A DNA stretch of 12,096 bases from Planctomycetaceae bacterium (GTDB taxonomy: Bacteria; Planctomycetota; Planctomycetia; Pirellulales; Thermoguttaceae): the NCBI GenBank assembly GCA_003509805.1, contig DOMV01000226.1:2174-14269 (forward strand). The letters run 5' to 3'. Position 1 is the first letter of the stretch, and each line of letters starts with the position of its first letter. Below, piece after piece: positions 5,353 through 12,096 of this stretch. A model generated the notes under the pieces. That model saw nothing but the letters and a program-made list of their open reading frames with translations. It ran no database searches and was not told where the DNA came from. A program made the position numbers and the translations under genes.

Positions 5353-7131
5353 ATGATGAACGATACGAAAAAGCAGGTTTTGGTGTTGGCCGATTCGTTG
5401 GAGCGTCTTACGGAAATCCTGGGAAATCCGCCGGATTCGGTGGCGATGGAACTTCTGACCAGCGAATCGAACGCCTTGGAAAAAGCCCTCGCCGCCGATC
5501 CGGACGCGGGAAAATACGACGCCCTGTTTGTGGCCGGAGAACGAACGGAGGATTTCATCCATCTCCGTCGATTTCTTGTCGAATACGCGCTGCTTGATCT
5601 TTTGCCCGTCGGTGTCGTGCTCGTCGATATCAACCAGCGCGTGGTGCGCGGCAACCGGCAGTTTGGGGTCTGGACGAACGTCGAGGTCGGGGAAATGCCC
5701 GGCCGGCTTTTTTACGACCTGCTCGGCAAACCGACGATTCTCGGGGAGTACGCCTGTCCCTTTCACCGTTGCCGGGTAAAAAAAGTGCCCTCGGAAACGA
5801 CCTTGTACCACAAGGAACGGTACCAGCATTTCCAGATGGACGTCACGCCGGTCACGCGGACGAACGCCGAGGGAGACACCGAAACGTTCATGTATATCGT
5901 CGTCCTGCGCGATATCGCCCGGCTGGTCGGAATCGACCAGAAACTCAAGGCGATCCAGGAAGCCGGGAAGGACCTGGGCGACATCTCCGCGCGCGACCTT
6001 CTGTCCATGACCTTCGAGGAGCAGATCGACCTGCTGAAACAGAAGATCATCCTGCACACGCAGGATATCCTGCATTACGACAAGATCGAAATCAGGATTC
6101 TCTCGCACGAGGAACCGGGCCTCCTGGTTCCGTTGCTCGCGATGGGAATGGACAAGGAAGCGATGGAGCGGAAATTATACGCGCTCCCGGAAGGCAACGG
6201 GATCACCGGTTACGTCGCCTACCACGGAAAACGGTATTTGATCGACGATGCGAACGAGGATCCGATCTACCTCCAGGGGGTCGCGGGAGCCCGCAGTTCG
6301 ATGACCGTCCCGCTCGTCATTCACGGTTCGGTCATCGGGACCTTCAACGTCGAAAGCCTTGAACCGAGGGCCTTTACCGAAACCGACATCGAATTCCTCG
6401 AAACGTTCGCCCGCGAACTCGCGAACGCCCTGCACACGATGGAGCTGTTCACCGTCGAGCAGTCCGGAACGTTGATTCGCAGCGTCGAAACGATCCACGC
6501 CGCGGTCGCGAGCCCCATCAACATGATCGTCAACGAGGCGGCCGGGATCCTGGCCAACCATGCCGAAATCGACCATGACGCCGCCGAGAAAATCCGGAAA
6601 ATTCTTGCCCGGGCCCGGGAAATCCAGACGCTTATCCAAAGCATCGGCGACAAGATGGTTCCGAGCAAGGGACATCCGATTCCGCCCGGCGACCGTCATC
6701 CCTTGTTGCGCGGCCGCAGCATCCTGGTCGTCGACGCCGATGAAACGATCGGCGTGTCGACCAATTCGCTTCTTCTCTGGTACGGCTGCACCGTCGAAAT
6801 GGCCCCGAGCGGGGAATTGGCGCTCGTGTTGGCCAAGAACACGTCTTTCGACATCATTATCAGCGATATCCGTTTGAACGACATGTCCGGCTACGATCTC
6901 CTGCTTGCGCTCAAAGAAGCGAACGACAAGCCGTTCATCCCGTTGATCCTGATGAAGAGCTTCGGATACGACCGGGAACACGTCACCGTCAAGGCGCGGC
7001 AGGCCGGGGTCGTCGGTTTTCTCCCGAAACCCTTCAGTCTCGATCTTCTCGTGTCGTGCATGGAGCGTGTTCTCGAAGAATCGATTCGTCAAAACGGCGA
7101 GGCGGATTCCAACGGGATGGAAACCCCTTGA
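5353..7131 (+). CDS. PAS-GAF-receiver signalling protein without ATPase domain
   Basis: 592 residues, cytoplasmic, no membrane segment. Order: an N-terminal region (about 5-70) resembling a degenerate receiver, a PAS-like domain (about 75-200) carrying C135-P-F-H-R-C140, a GAF domain (about 212-366), a helical segment similar to a dimerisation/phosphoacceptor domain (about 370-435), and a C-terminal receiver (about 454-575). The receiver has the acidic pair D461/D463, phosphoacceptor D505 and K559 in LPKPF, so it should accept phosphate; the usual Thr/Ser position after strand 4 reads LMKS and seems shifted or replaced by Lys. The helical segment has VASPINM where kinases carry an AHE/SHE histidine box, and no HATPase domain follows. 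The protein therefore cannot autophosphorylate by the usual route. The open frame extends upstream to 5140, but that part is cysteine-rich, unrelated to the family and overlaps the promoter; the ATG at 5353 is preferred. Confidence 0.88.
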   Translation: MMNDTKKQVLVLADSLERLTEILGNPPDSVAMELLTSESNALEKALAADPDAGKYDALFVAGERTEDFIHLRRFLVEYALLDLLPVGVVLVDINQRVVRGNRQFGVWTNVEVGEMPGRLFYDLLGKPTILGEYACPFHRCRVKKVPSETTLYHKERYQHFQMDVTPVTRTNAEGDTETFMYIVVLRDIARLVGIDQKLKAIQEAGKDLGDISARDLLSMTFEEQIDLLKQKIILHTQDILHYDKIEIRILSHEEPGLLVPLLAMGMDKEAMERKLYALPEGNGITGYVAYHGKRYLIDDANEDPIYLQGVAGARSSMTVPLVIHGSVIGTFNVESLEPRAFTETDIEFLETFARELANALHTMELFTVEQSGTLIRSVETIHAAVASPINMIVNEAAGILANHAEIDHDAAEKIRKILARAREIQTLIQSIGDKMVPSKGHPIPPGDRHPLLRGRSILVVDADETIGVSTNSLLLWYGCTVEMAPSGELALVLAKNTSFDIIISDIRLNDMSGYDLLLALKEANDKPFIPLILMKSFGYDREHVTVKARQAGVVGFLPKPFSLDLLVSCMERVLEESIRQNGEADSNGMETP

Positions 7132-7185
7132 CGTGTCGCCGTATCGACGTTACCGTCGCAGTGTCGCGGCCAATCGCCGGCCCTG

Positions 7186-7227
7186 TTCACCCCCCGCTCT
7201 TCACTCCCCGCTGTTCACTCCTCGAAC
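7186..7227. repeat. 14-bp x 3 tandem repeat over the LRR gene stop
   Basis: Three 14-bp units: TTCACCCCCCGCTC (7186-7199), TTCACTCCCCGCTG (7200-7213) and the more divergent TTCACTCCTCGAAC (7214-7227). The third unit contains the stop codon and last codons of the leucine-rich-repeat gene. It lies in the short convergent gap (7132-7214) after the PAS-GAF-receiver gene, which otherwise holds only a small hairpin, CGACG-TTAC-CGTCG at 7145-7158, without a T-run. Confidence 0.75.
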
Positions 7228-8618
7228 GGTTCGTCCTTATTCGAGCCGAGGGCGGTCCCCCGTACCGTCAGTGTTTTGAGCGTCCCGATCCGCCGGAGTG
7301 TGTCCGCCGAAGCGACGCTCAGGTAGATGTTGCCGCTCAAATCCAGCGATTCGAGGGCCGGAAACAGCGCAATCGGTTCGAGCGAAACATCGGTCTGATA
7401 CGAGGACGCCAGATTCAACGATCGCAATTGCGGCAGCCCGGCAAGGGATTTCAACGCTTCGGCATTAACCAGGACGCCGGCCAAATCGAGCCGTTTGAGT
7501 GTCACGAACCGGGCGATCTTCGGGAACGCCGTCTCGATCAGCTCCGTCTGATTGAGCGAAAGGGTTTCCAGGGGCATCGGCGTCCTGTCGTCTCCAACGA
7601 GCCGGTCGAGAAAATCGCCCGAGACGGGCATTTCCTTCATCGCCACGGTTCGAAGGCGTGGACACCGCCTCAATCCTTCCAACGCCCGATCGTCGATCGC
7701 GCGAATTCGTGAAAGCCCGAACCAACGCAGTCGATCCGCGAAATCCTGCCGGTGCAGGAGGGACGACAAACCTTCCGGCGTGATTTGCGCATCTTCGACC
7801 AACAGACTGGTGAGATTCGGCAACCGGCCCACTGTTTCCAGGACGGAATCGTCGATTGTTCCACCCCCGATTTTCAATTCCGTGAGTCGGGCTATCCCGG
7901 CAAGTTTTTCATAATCCTCCCGCGCAATGTCGCCGCACAAGCGGATATCGAGCGAAGACAGCGTTTTCGAGGTCGAAAGTACGTCGAGCGAACGGCCGGT
8001 CAATGAGAGCGAAATACAGGAAAGGGCCTTCAATTCCTTCGCCGCCGCGAGGGGAGCGATACCGGCATCGGTTATGGCCGGAATACGGCGAAGCGTCAAC
8101 CGCTTCAACCGGGGGATTGACGTGAGAATGGCTTCGAGACCCGCGTCGTCGATCGGCGTTTCCCGAAAATACAGTTCCTCCAAATGCCGTAGCGCCGCGA
8201 TCCGGCGAATCAGGTCGGGGGAAACGGCACAAAAACCGATCCGGAGCGTCCGGAGCTCCGGGAAGGTCAGCGCCCTGAGGAGCATGTCGTTTTCGAAAAC
8301 TTCACGGCCTTTTGAGAGATCGACCGCGATCACGCTTCCTTGTTCGTTGCGTTCGACCCCGCCGCCACTTGATTCGATCGCTTCGACGACCAAGGCCCGA
8401 TGTTTCTCCAGTTCCGCACGGAGCCCGGCCGTCTCCGCCTGTATCTCGTCAAGCCGTCGATTCAAGTCGGCCAATTCCATTTTATGTGCGGCCTGTATTC
8501 CTCCAATCCCCGGGCGAATCAGCAGCAACCAAAATACGAACACGAGAATGGCAATTACGCCGACAAGTAAACGGAGAGCGTTCCCAAAAACCCGTTTTTC
8601 GTTTTTATCGAACGACAA
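7215..8618 (-). CDS. Membrane-anchored leucine-rich-repeat protein
   Basis: 467 residues. A short cytoplasmic N-terminus precedes one membrane helix (about 17-34, VGVIAILVFVFWLLLI), then a predicted coiled coil (about 43-79, with the regular pattern ELADLNRRLDEIQAETAGL), a glycine-rich hinge (about 85-88), and a C-terminal domain of roughly a dozen leucine-rich repeats (about 118-455). The repeats follow the ribonuclease-inhibitor-like pattern LxxLxLxxTxIxDxGLxxL that is common in planctomycetes. Such domains bind proteins; no enzyme motif was seen. The domain is expected outside the cytoplasmic membrane, by inference from the single helix. It starts at TTG (8618), because AGGAGG lies seven bases upstream and no ATG is suitably placed. 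The stop lies within a 14-bp tandem repeat. It follows the ThuA gene in the same direction after 270 bp. Confidence 0.85.
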   Translation of the reverse strand: MSFDKNEKRVFGNALRLLVGVIAILVFVFWLLLIRPGIGGIQAAHKMELADLNRRLDEIQAETAGLRAELEKHRALVVEAIESSGGGVERNEQGSVIAVDLSKGREVFENDMLLRALTFPELRTLRIGFCAVSPDLIRRIAALRHLEELYFRETPIDDAGLEAILTSIPRLKRLTLRRIPAITDAGIAPLAAAKELKALSCISLSLTGRSLDVLSTSKTLSSLDIRLCGDIAREDYEKLAGIARLTELKIGGGTIDDSVLETVGRLPNLTSLLVEDAQITPEGLSSLLHRQDFADRLRWFGLSRIRAIDDRALEGLRRCPRLRTVAMKEMPVSGDFLDRLVGDDRTPMPLETLSLNQTELIETAFPKIARFVTLKRLDLAGVLVNAEALKSLAGLPQLRSLNLASSYQTDVSLEPIALFPALESLDLSGNIYLSVASADTLRRIGTLKTLTVRGTALGSNKDEPFEE

Positions 8619-8625
8619 GACCGTG

Positions 8626-8631
8626 CCTCCT
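8626..8631 (-). promoter_or_regulatory. Shine-Dalgarno that fixes the TTG start
   Basis: AGGAGG on the minus strand, seven bases upstream of TTG at 8618. It is a full consensus ribosome binding site and is the reason for choosing a non-ATG start for the leucine-rich-repeat protein. Confidence 0.8.
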
Positions 8632-8681
8632 GCTTTACCTGGAAAACATCCTCAGTAAAAGCCGGAAAGGAGGAGGGCGGA

Positions 8682-8709
8682 ATTGACAATGGACAATTGA
8701 CAATTGATA
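8682..8709. repeat. Heptamer array, left arm
   Basis: Four consecutive 7-bp units: ATTGACA, ATGGACA, ATTGACA, ATTGATA. The right arm at 8763-8790 holds four units of the same family in inverted direction. ATTGACAATTGATA (8696-8709) pairs perfectly over 14 bp with 8777-8790, and ACAATGGACA (8686-8695) over 10 bp with 8763-8772; the two pairings cross, so they are alternatives. Confidence 0.92.
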
Positions 8710-8762
8710 GCGAAGATACGCAATTCAAACGTTGCGGTCAGGAATTTGCTTGCGTCCCCCGT

Positions 8763-8790
8763 TGTCCATTGTCCATTATCAATTGTCAAT
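8763..8790. repeat. Heptamer array, inverted right arm
   Basis: Plus-strand units are TGTCCAT, TGTCCAT, TATCAAT, TGTCAAT; on the minus strand they read ATTGACA, ATTGATA, ATGGACA, ATGGACA. The arm is separated from the left arm by 53 bp without a gene. Small open frames through both arms translate to repetitive, implausible peptides. The rest of the 8619-8888 gap holds nothing recognised except the ribosome binding site at 8626-8631. Confidence 0.92.
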
Positions 8791-8888
8791 TCATCCACGC
8801 CTTCATTCCGGCTGTTATGGCCCGCGTTTTGATGCCGTGCGAAGTGTAATCGACACAATCCCCGGCTCGTGAAGAACCATCCCCGTCT

Positions 8889-9773
8889 TCAGTTGTTTTT
8901 GAGCGTTTTCGCGCCCGGGGCGGTCTTCTCAAGGTTCGGGGTGATGTCGATTTCCCCCTCGCCCATCGCGTATTGGAGCAGGTCGTTGACCATTTCCATC
9001 ATGTGCTCGTCCTTCCAATACTCGTTCCGGTGGCCGAGACCGCTGAAGACGACGCGGCCCTTGCCCTCCATGCGGGCCCAGACCATCGGGAACGGCGGAC
9101 GCCGGTACTGGTCCCCCTTCATCCCTTCCGTGTCGAGAACCGCGAGGACGTGCATGTCGTCGGCGAAATTCTTGAAGGCGTACCATTCATCGTAATAACG
9201 GAACTTTTCTCCTTTCGACTTGAACCAGGGAAGGGCGGCCGGCTGCGTGATGATCACGTCGGCTTCCTGTTGCGGCCCGTGTGACGTGAATTCGGCGCCG
9301 ACGATCTTGATGTACGGATTGATCTTTTCCGGCGGATCGTTGACGTAATTGTCGCCGCCGCTCCGCCAAGTGTCGTTTGCCGAATGAAAACCGAGGTATC
9401 CCTTGCCGGCCCGGATCGCCGCGAAGAATTTTTCCCGGCCCGTATCGGTAATCCTGGCGCCGGGTTTGTTCTCGTCGGGATCGTTGGAAAGATTGCCGCT
9501 CGTATAAAACGCGAACGCGGCGTATTGGTCCAGATCGCCGTCGAACACCGCGCCGTCTTTTGTGCAAACCACTTCATAACCGTGCTTTTTGCCGAGTTCC
9601 ACCATCGCGACATCGGAAACCGAGGGACCGCCGTCGACCAGCTTGACCGGATCATGTTGAAATCCGTTTGAATAAGAGAAGTACAGGACTTTTTTCCTGG
9701 GAGCCGCGTCCTGGGCAAACACCGGCGCGGCGAACAAGCAAAGGGCGAGCAGGGAAAGGATCGTGTTTTTCAT
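8889..9773 (-). CDS. Secreted ThuA-domain protein
   Basis: 294 residues. A clear signal peptide (1-20, cleavage after VFA, before QDAAP) directs export; no lipobox, since C12 lacks a small residue before it. The rest is one ThuA-like domain, a class I glutamine-amidotransferase-like fold named after a trehalose-utilisation gene. Family features are VLYFSYSNGFQHDP at the start, GYLGFHSANDTW in the middle and GAEFTSHGPQQEADV after it, and GKGRVVFSGLGHRNEYW near the end. The biochemical role of the family is poorly known; carbohydrate-related functions are usually suggested. The ATG at 9773 is chosen because the signal peptide starts there; the frame remains open to 10082 but that extension overlaps the neighbouring gene and the tandem repeats. 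It follows the HzsA-like/FGE-like gene by 145 bp in the same direction, so a functional link is possible. No Shine-Dalgarno is visible. Confidence 0.92.
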   Translation of the reverse strand: MKNTILSLLALCLFAAPVFAQDAAPRKKVLYFSYSNGFQHDPVKLVDGGPSVSDVAMVELGKKHGYEVVCTKDGAVFDGDLDQYAAFAFYTSGNLSNDPDENKPGARITDTGREKFFAAIRAGKGYLGFHSANDTWRSGGDNYVNDPPEKINPYIKIVGAEFTSHGPQQEADVIITQPAALPWFKSKGEKFRYYDEWYAFKNFADDMHVLAVLDTEGMKGDQYRRPPFPMVWARMEGKGRVVFSGLGHRNEYWKDEHMMEMVNDLLQYAMGEGEIDITPNLEKTAPGAKTLKNN

Positions 9774-9783
9774 GATTACGTTG

Positions 9784-9817
9784 AAAAAAAGGGTTGAATC
9801 GCCGGATCGAATCCGGC
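9784..9817 (-). promoter_or_regulatory. Hairpin and T-run just before the ThuA gene
   Basis: On the minus strand GCCGGAT-TCG-ATCCGGC (9817 to 9801) is a perfect 7-bp GC-rich stem with a 3-nt loop. Ten bases later comes a run of seven T (9790 to 9784), and the ThuA ATG follows after another ten bases. The spacing to the T-run is longer than in a standard intrinsic terminator. It may partly terminate transcripts from the upstream gene or shape ThuA translation. Confidence 0.4.
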
Positions 9818-9834
9818 ATCGGGAAATTTCAACA

Positions 9835-9894
9835 GCGTTCGACATACTGGCGTTCGACATACTGGCGTTTGACATAATGGCATTTGACATAATG
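9835..9894. repeat. 15-bp x 4 tandem repeat before the ThuA gene
   Basis: Four 15-bp units: two of GCGTTCGACATACTG (9835-9849, 9850-9864), then GCGTTTGACATAATG (9865-9879) and GCATTTGACATAATG (9880-9894). The graded change from unit to unit suggests stepwise duplication. It fills much of the 145-bp gap between the HzsA-like/FGE-like gene and the ThuA gene. On the minus strand it would translate as repeats of MSNAI/MSNAS, but no signal supports translation. Confidence 0.92.
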
Positions 9895-9918
9895 GCATGG
9901 ACAATACAACGGGCGGCG

Positions 9919-12096
9919 TCACGGTTCGCAAACGAGCCGGATACCGACGTTGTGGACTTTCTGCCAAGGTTCGTAATATCGCTTGATCCCGCTCCGGGAA
10001 TACTTGGGCCGATCGTTCCAGCTTCCCCCTTTGACGACGATTTTGCCGTCCACCTTGCCGTCCGGACCGGGCGCGGCAACAAATTCGCTCACGCTGCCGT
10101 GCATGTCGTACAGTCCCCAGGGATTCGGGGCGTAGGCCCCTCGTTTTTCCGCGATCATCTGCCCGTCTTTGACGCCTTCGGCCCGTGGAATGAAGGCTTC
10201 CCAATCGGCATGTCCGACCGGTTGCGGGTTGACGCCCTTCACGACGAACAACCGGGTGCTTTCGTCGGCCATGTTTTCGAAGTTACCGAAATCGGTATCG
10301 ACGTCGCCGTACCACATCGGCGTCCGCGTTCCGGCGCGGCAGGCCCATTCCCATTCCGTTTCGGTGGGAAGCCGGAATGTTCGGCCCGTTTTTTCCGAGA
10401 GCCACTTGCAGAAATCGTTCGCCTCGTTCCAGGAAACGCGGATGACCGGCTGCTCCGGCTTGTTGGCCGGGTAACCGGGAGTCGTATGGTCTTTCCACCA
10501 CTGGTCGATATACCGGCTGTCGTGCTTCGGATCGAAAGCGCCGTAAAGGGCGTTCGAAACCTCGGTCGTCGCCATGCGGAACGGTTTCTCGACGGTCGCC
10601 AAGCGGCGCGGCAATTCGTCGTTCATTCCCACTTCATCCCCCATGACGAACTCGCCCGGCGGAATATAGGCCAGATCGATCGTCAAGTCGCCGACCATGA
10701 CGCGCTCGACCACGTTGCCGCCCTGCATCTGCTTCGCAACCTGGGCGTCGAAGGGCCAATTCGGAACCGTCGGGGCGCTCCGGTCCGGCTTCGGCAGTTT
10801 TTCCGGCGCTTGGAACGCGGGCCGCTCCTGTCCTTCGAATCCGAGATAGGATTCCGACTCGAAATCCAAATCGACGTTCGCGTACAATTTTTTCAAATCG
10901 TTGTGCCGTTCGGCATACCGTTTCGTTTCGTCGCCTTTCTTGCGGAGGCGTTCGGCGACTTCGAGCCAGGTGCCGTAATACGGGGCGTTCAAATCGATCC
11001 AGGCGTAAATCTTCCGCATCGAATCATGATCGACCCGGACGTTGTGGTGGCCTTTTTCCAGGATGAAGATCAATTCCGACGTGCTCGCGTGGTACTCCAT
11101 CGGGTTGAACATGTACACGTCGCTCTCGGGGCCGGGACGGCGGACATAACGCATGAGGGCGTGGTACGATTTGGAAAACGTCTGCGGTCCGGGTGAATTG
11201 TCCTTGAAATTCGGGAGCGTGGCGTGATCCCCCTCGCCGTCGTGGCAACCCGCGCAATAGGTGTCGAGCACGGGTTGAACTTCGTTTTCAAAATTAAACG
11301 GACGTTCCGGGCCGAGGAACGGCGTGATCGGGCTGACCCGTTTCGTCCGGGCGATCGAGTTTTTGCTCGGCGTGACGGAGTTTTGCGATTCGTGGCAACC
11401 GACGCAGGAAACGATTTCGCCGGGCATGCCGACGACCCAGCTTCGCATGATCTGGACCGCCTTGCCGTCCTTGTCGAGCGGTTGCATCGCGATCGCCGTG
11501 TTCGCGGGAATCGTGTACATCGCGGAACCGTCTTCGTAAACCGGGACTTCACCGATGATCCGCCGGGCGTCCCAGCAGCTTTCCACGCCGAAAACGTCGT
11601 GTCCGCCGATTCCGCGGTACCCGAAACTGTAGGCGAAGAGCCGCATTTTTTTCACGGTTCCCGGAGGTACGTTTTTCAATCCTTCGCCGAAATAGGCGTC
11701 GGCGACGAACACGGTCGCATCGGGACTTTCCAGGTTGACCCGGGGCGGGATCAACGTCGGGGCGGGCCGCTTGACGAGCGGCGTCGGTTCGAGCAGGTGA
11801 AATCCCGGGTCCTCCCGCAATTTGAGCAGGTTGTCGAAAACGTCGACCAGGTACAATCCCCACGGGGAAGCCGACGTCAACTTGCACGAAACGAGATAAT
11901 AGTTCTCGTCGAGCGGGTACGGAAAAAGGAATTTCGGCCAACTTTTGTCGACCAGTTGATCCATGATGACCGGTTCGACTTCCCGGGCGTGTCCGGGAAT
12001 CCGCTGGACGACGCCTTCGGCTTCCTTGCGTCCCCGGGCCGGATCGAAGACGACAAGTTCCCCCTCGCGGGAAACGCCGTGGTGACCGCTCACGAT
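9919..12096 (-). CDS. HzsA-like dihaem protein fused to FGE/SUMF1-like domain, N-terminus outside window
   Basis: 725 residues visible; the frame stays open through the window end, so the true start and any signal peptide lie outside. The first part (about 1-390) resembles the alpha subunit of hydrazine synthase and its planctomycete relatives, with GELVVFDPARGRKEAEGVVQ near the start and VVGMPGEIVSCVGCHE. Two haem c motifs are present: C231-V-G-C-H235 and C281-A-G-C-H285, so the protein should act outside the cytoplasm. A charged linker (about 390-460) leads to a C-terminal FGE-sulfatase (SUMF1-type) domain (about 465-725; IPPGEFVMGDE, RVSWNEANDFCKWL, RLPTETEWEWACRAGT, GGSWNDRPKYSR, NVGIRLVCEP). 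The cysteine pair that formylglycine-generating enzymes carry after the GGS motif is absent, so that reaction is unlikely. True hydrazine synthesis is also unlikely: no anammox partner genes are seen. A periplasmic redox protein with a binding domain is the safest reading. Confidence 0.88.
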   Translation of the reverse strand: MVSGHHGVSREGELVVFDPARGRKEAEGVVQRIPGHAREVEPVIMDQLVDKSWPKFLFPYPLDENYYLVSCKLTSASPWGLYLVDVFDNLLKLREDPGFHLLEPTPLVKRPAPTLIPPRVNLESPDATVFVADAYFGEGLKNVPPGTVKKMRLFAYSFGYRGIGGHDVFGVESCWDARRIIGEVPVYEDGSAMYTIPANTAIAMQPLDKDGKAVQIMRSWVVGMPGEIVSCVGCHESQNSVTPSKNSIARTKRVSPITPFLGPERPFNFENEVQPVLDTYCAGCHDGEGDHATLPNFKDNSPGPQTFSKSYHALMRYVRRPGPESDVYMFNPMEYHASTSELIFILEKGHHNVRVDHDSMRKIYAWIDLNAPYYGTWLEVAERLRKKGDETKRYAERHNDLKKLYANVDLDFESESYLGFEGQERPAFQAPEKLPKPDRSAPTVPNWPFDAQVAKQMQGGNVVERVMVGDLTIDLAYIPPGEFVMGDEVGMNDELPRRLATVEKPFRMATTEVSNALYGAFDPKHDSRYIDQWWKDHTTPGYPANKPEQPVIRVSWNEANDFCKWLSEKTGRTFRLPTETEWEWACRAGTRTPMWYGDVDTDFGNFENMADESTRLFVVKGVNPQPVGHADWEAFIPRAEGVKDGQMIAEKRGAYAPNPWGLYDMHGSVSEFVAAPGPDGKVDGKIVVKGGSWNDRPKYSRSGIKRYYEPWQKVHNVGIRLVCEP

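Noticed and set aside
8652..8858. 68-codon minus-strand open frame across the heptamer arrays
   Set aside because: Its sequence is largely a translation of the repeats, and it has no ribosome site or domain.
9774..10082. Upstream extension of the ThuA protein with MSNA repeats
   Set aside because: The signal peptide begins at 9773, and the extension would overlap the neighbouring gene by 164 bp.
9763..11196. 477-codon plus-strand open frame opposite the HzsA-like/FGE-like gene
   Set aside because: The minus strand has clear haem and FGE motifs; the plus frame runs through the tandem repeat and shows no family.
9919..12096. True hydrazine synthase and anammox metabolism
   Set aside because: Only an alpha-like region is visible, fused to an FGE-like domain; no beta or gamma subunit or hydrazine dehydrogenase gene is in the window.

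Overview
The window looks like a chromosomal segment of a planctomycete (phylum Planctomycetota), probably from the Pirellulales/Thermogutta-like part of the phylum. This is inferred from gene content: a protein joining a hydrazine-synthase-alpha-like dihaem region to a sulfatase-modifying-factor (FGE/SUMF1) domain, a secreted ThuA-domain protein, a membrane-anchored leucine-rich-repeat protein, and a zinc-ribbon membrane protein. The coding DNA is moderately GC-rich, several genes have no visible Shine-Dalgarno sequence, and the gaps between genes are long and full of repeats. No rRNA, tRNA, CRISPR array, transposase or phage gene was seen.

Layout. Positions 1-2913 (minus strand) hold three housekeeping-type genes read right to left: hisB (imidazoleglycerol-phosphate dehydratase), a 241-residue zinc-ribbon multi-pass membrane protein, and thrS (threonyl-tRNA synthetase, cut by the window start). 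A 590-bp divergent gap (2914-3503) follows. It contains a candidate hisB promoter beside an 11-bp x 4 tandem array, a 21-bp direct repeat, and a hairpin element that encloses a 15-bp tandem repeat and is followed by a T-run. Positions 3504-7131 (plus strand) hold a 530-residue secreted helical protein of unknown function and a 592-residue PAS-GAF-receiver signalling protein with no ATPase domain, preceded by a strong sigma70-like promoter. Positions 7215-12096 (minus strand) hold, in order of transcription, the HzsA-like/FGE-like fusion (cut by the window end), the ThuA-domain protein and the leucine-rich-repeat protein.

How the genes may work together. hisB and thrS serve histidine synthesis and translation. 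The HzsA-like/FGE fusion and the ThuA protein are both predicted to be exported and lie in the same direction, so they may act together in a periplasmic redox or carbohydrate-related process typical of planctomycetes; this is inference. The PAS-GAF-receiver protein probably senses a cytoplasmic signal and passes it to a partner through its receiver domain.

The most unusual feature is not a single gene. Five of the gaps carry short tandem or inverted repeats with different unit lengths (11, 15, 14, 7 and 15 bp), each placed at a gene border, promoter or hairpin. No complete new defence or metabolic system could be supported from this window alone.
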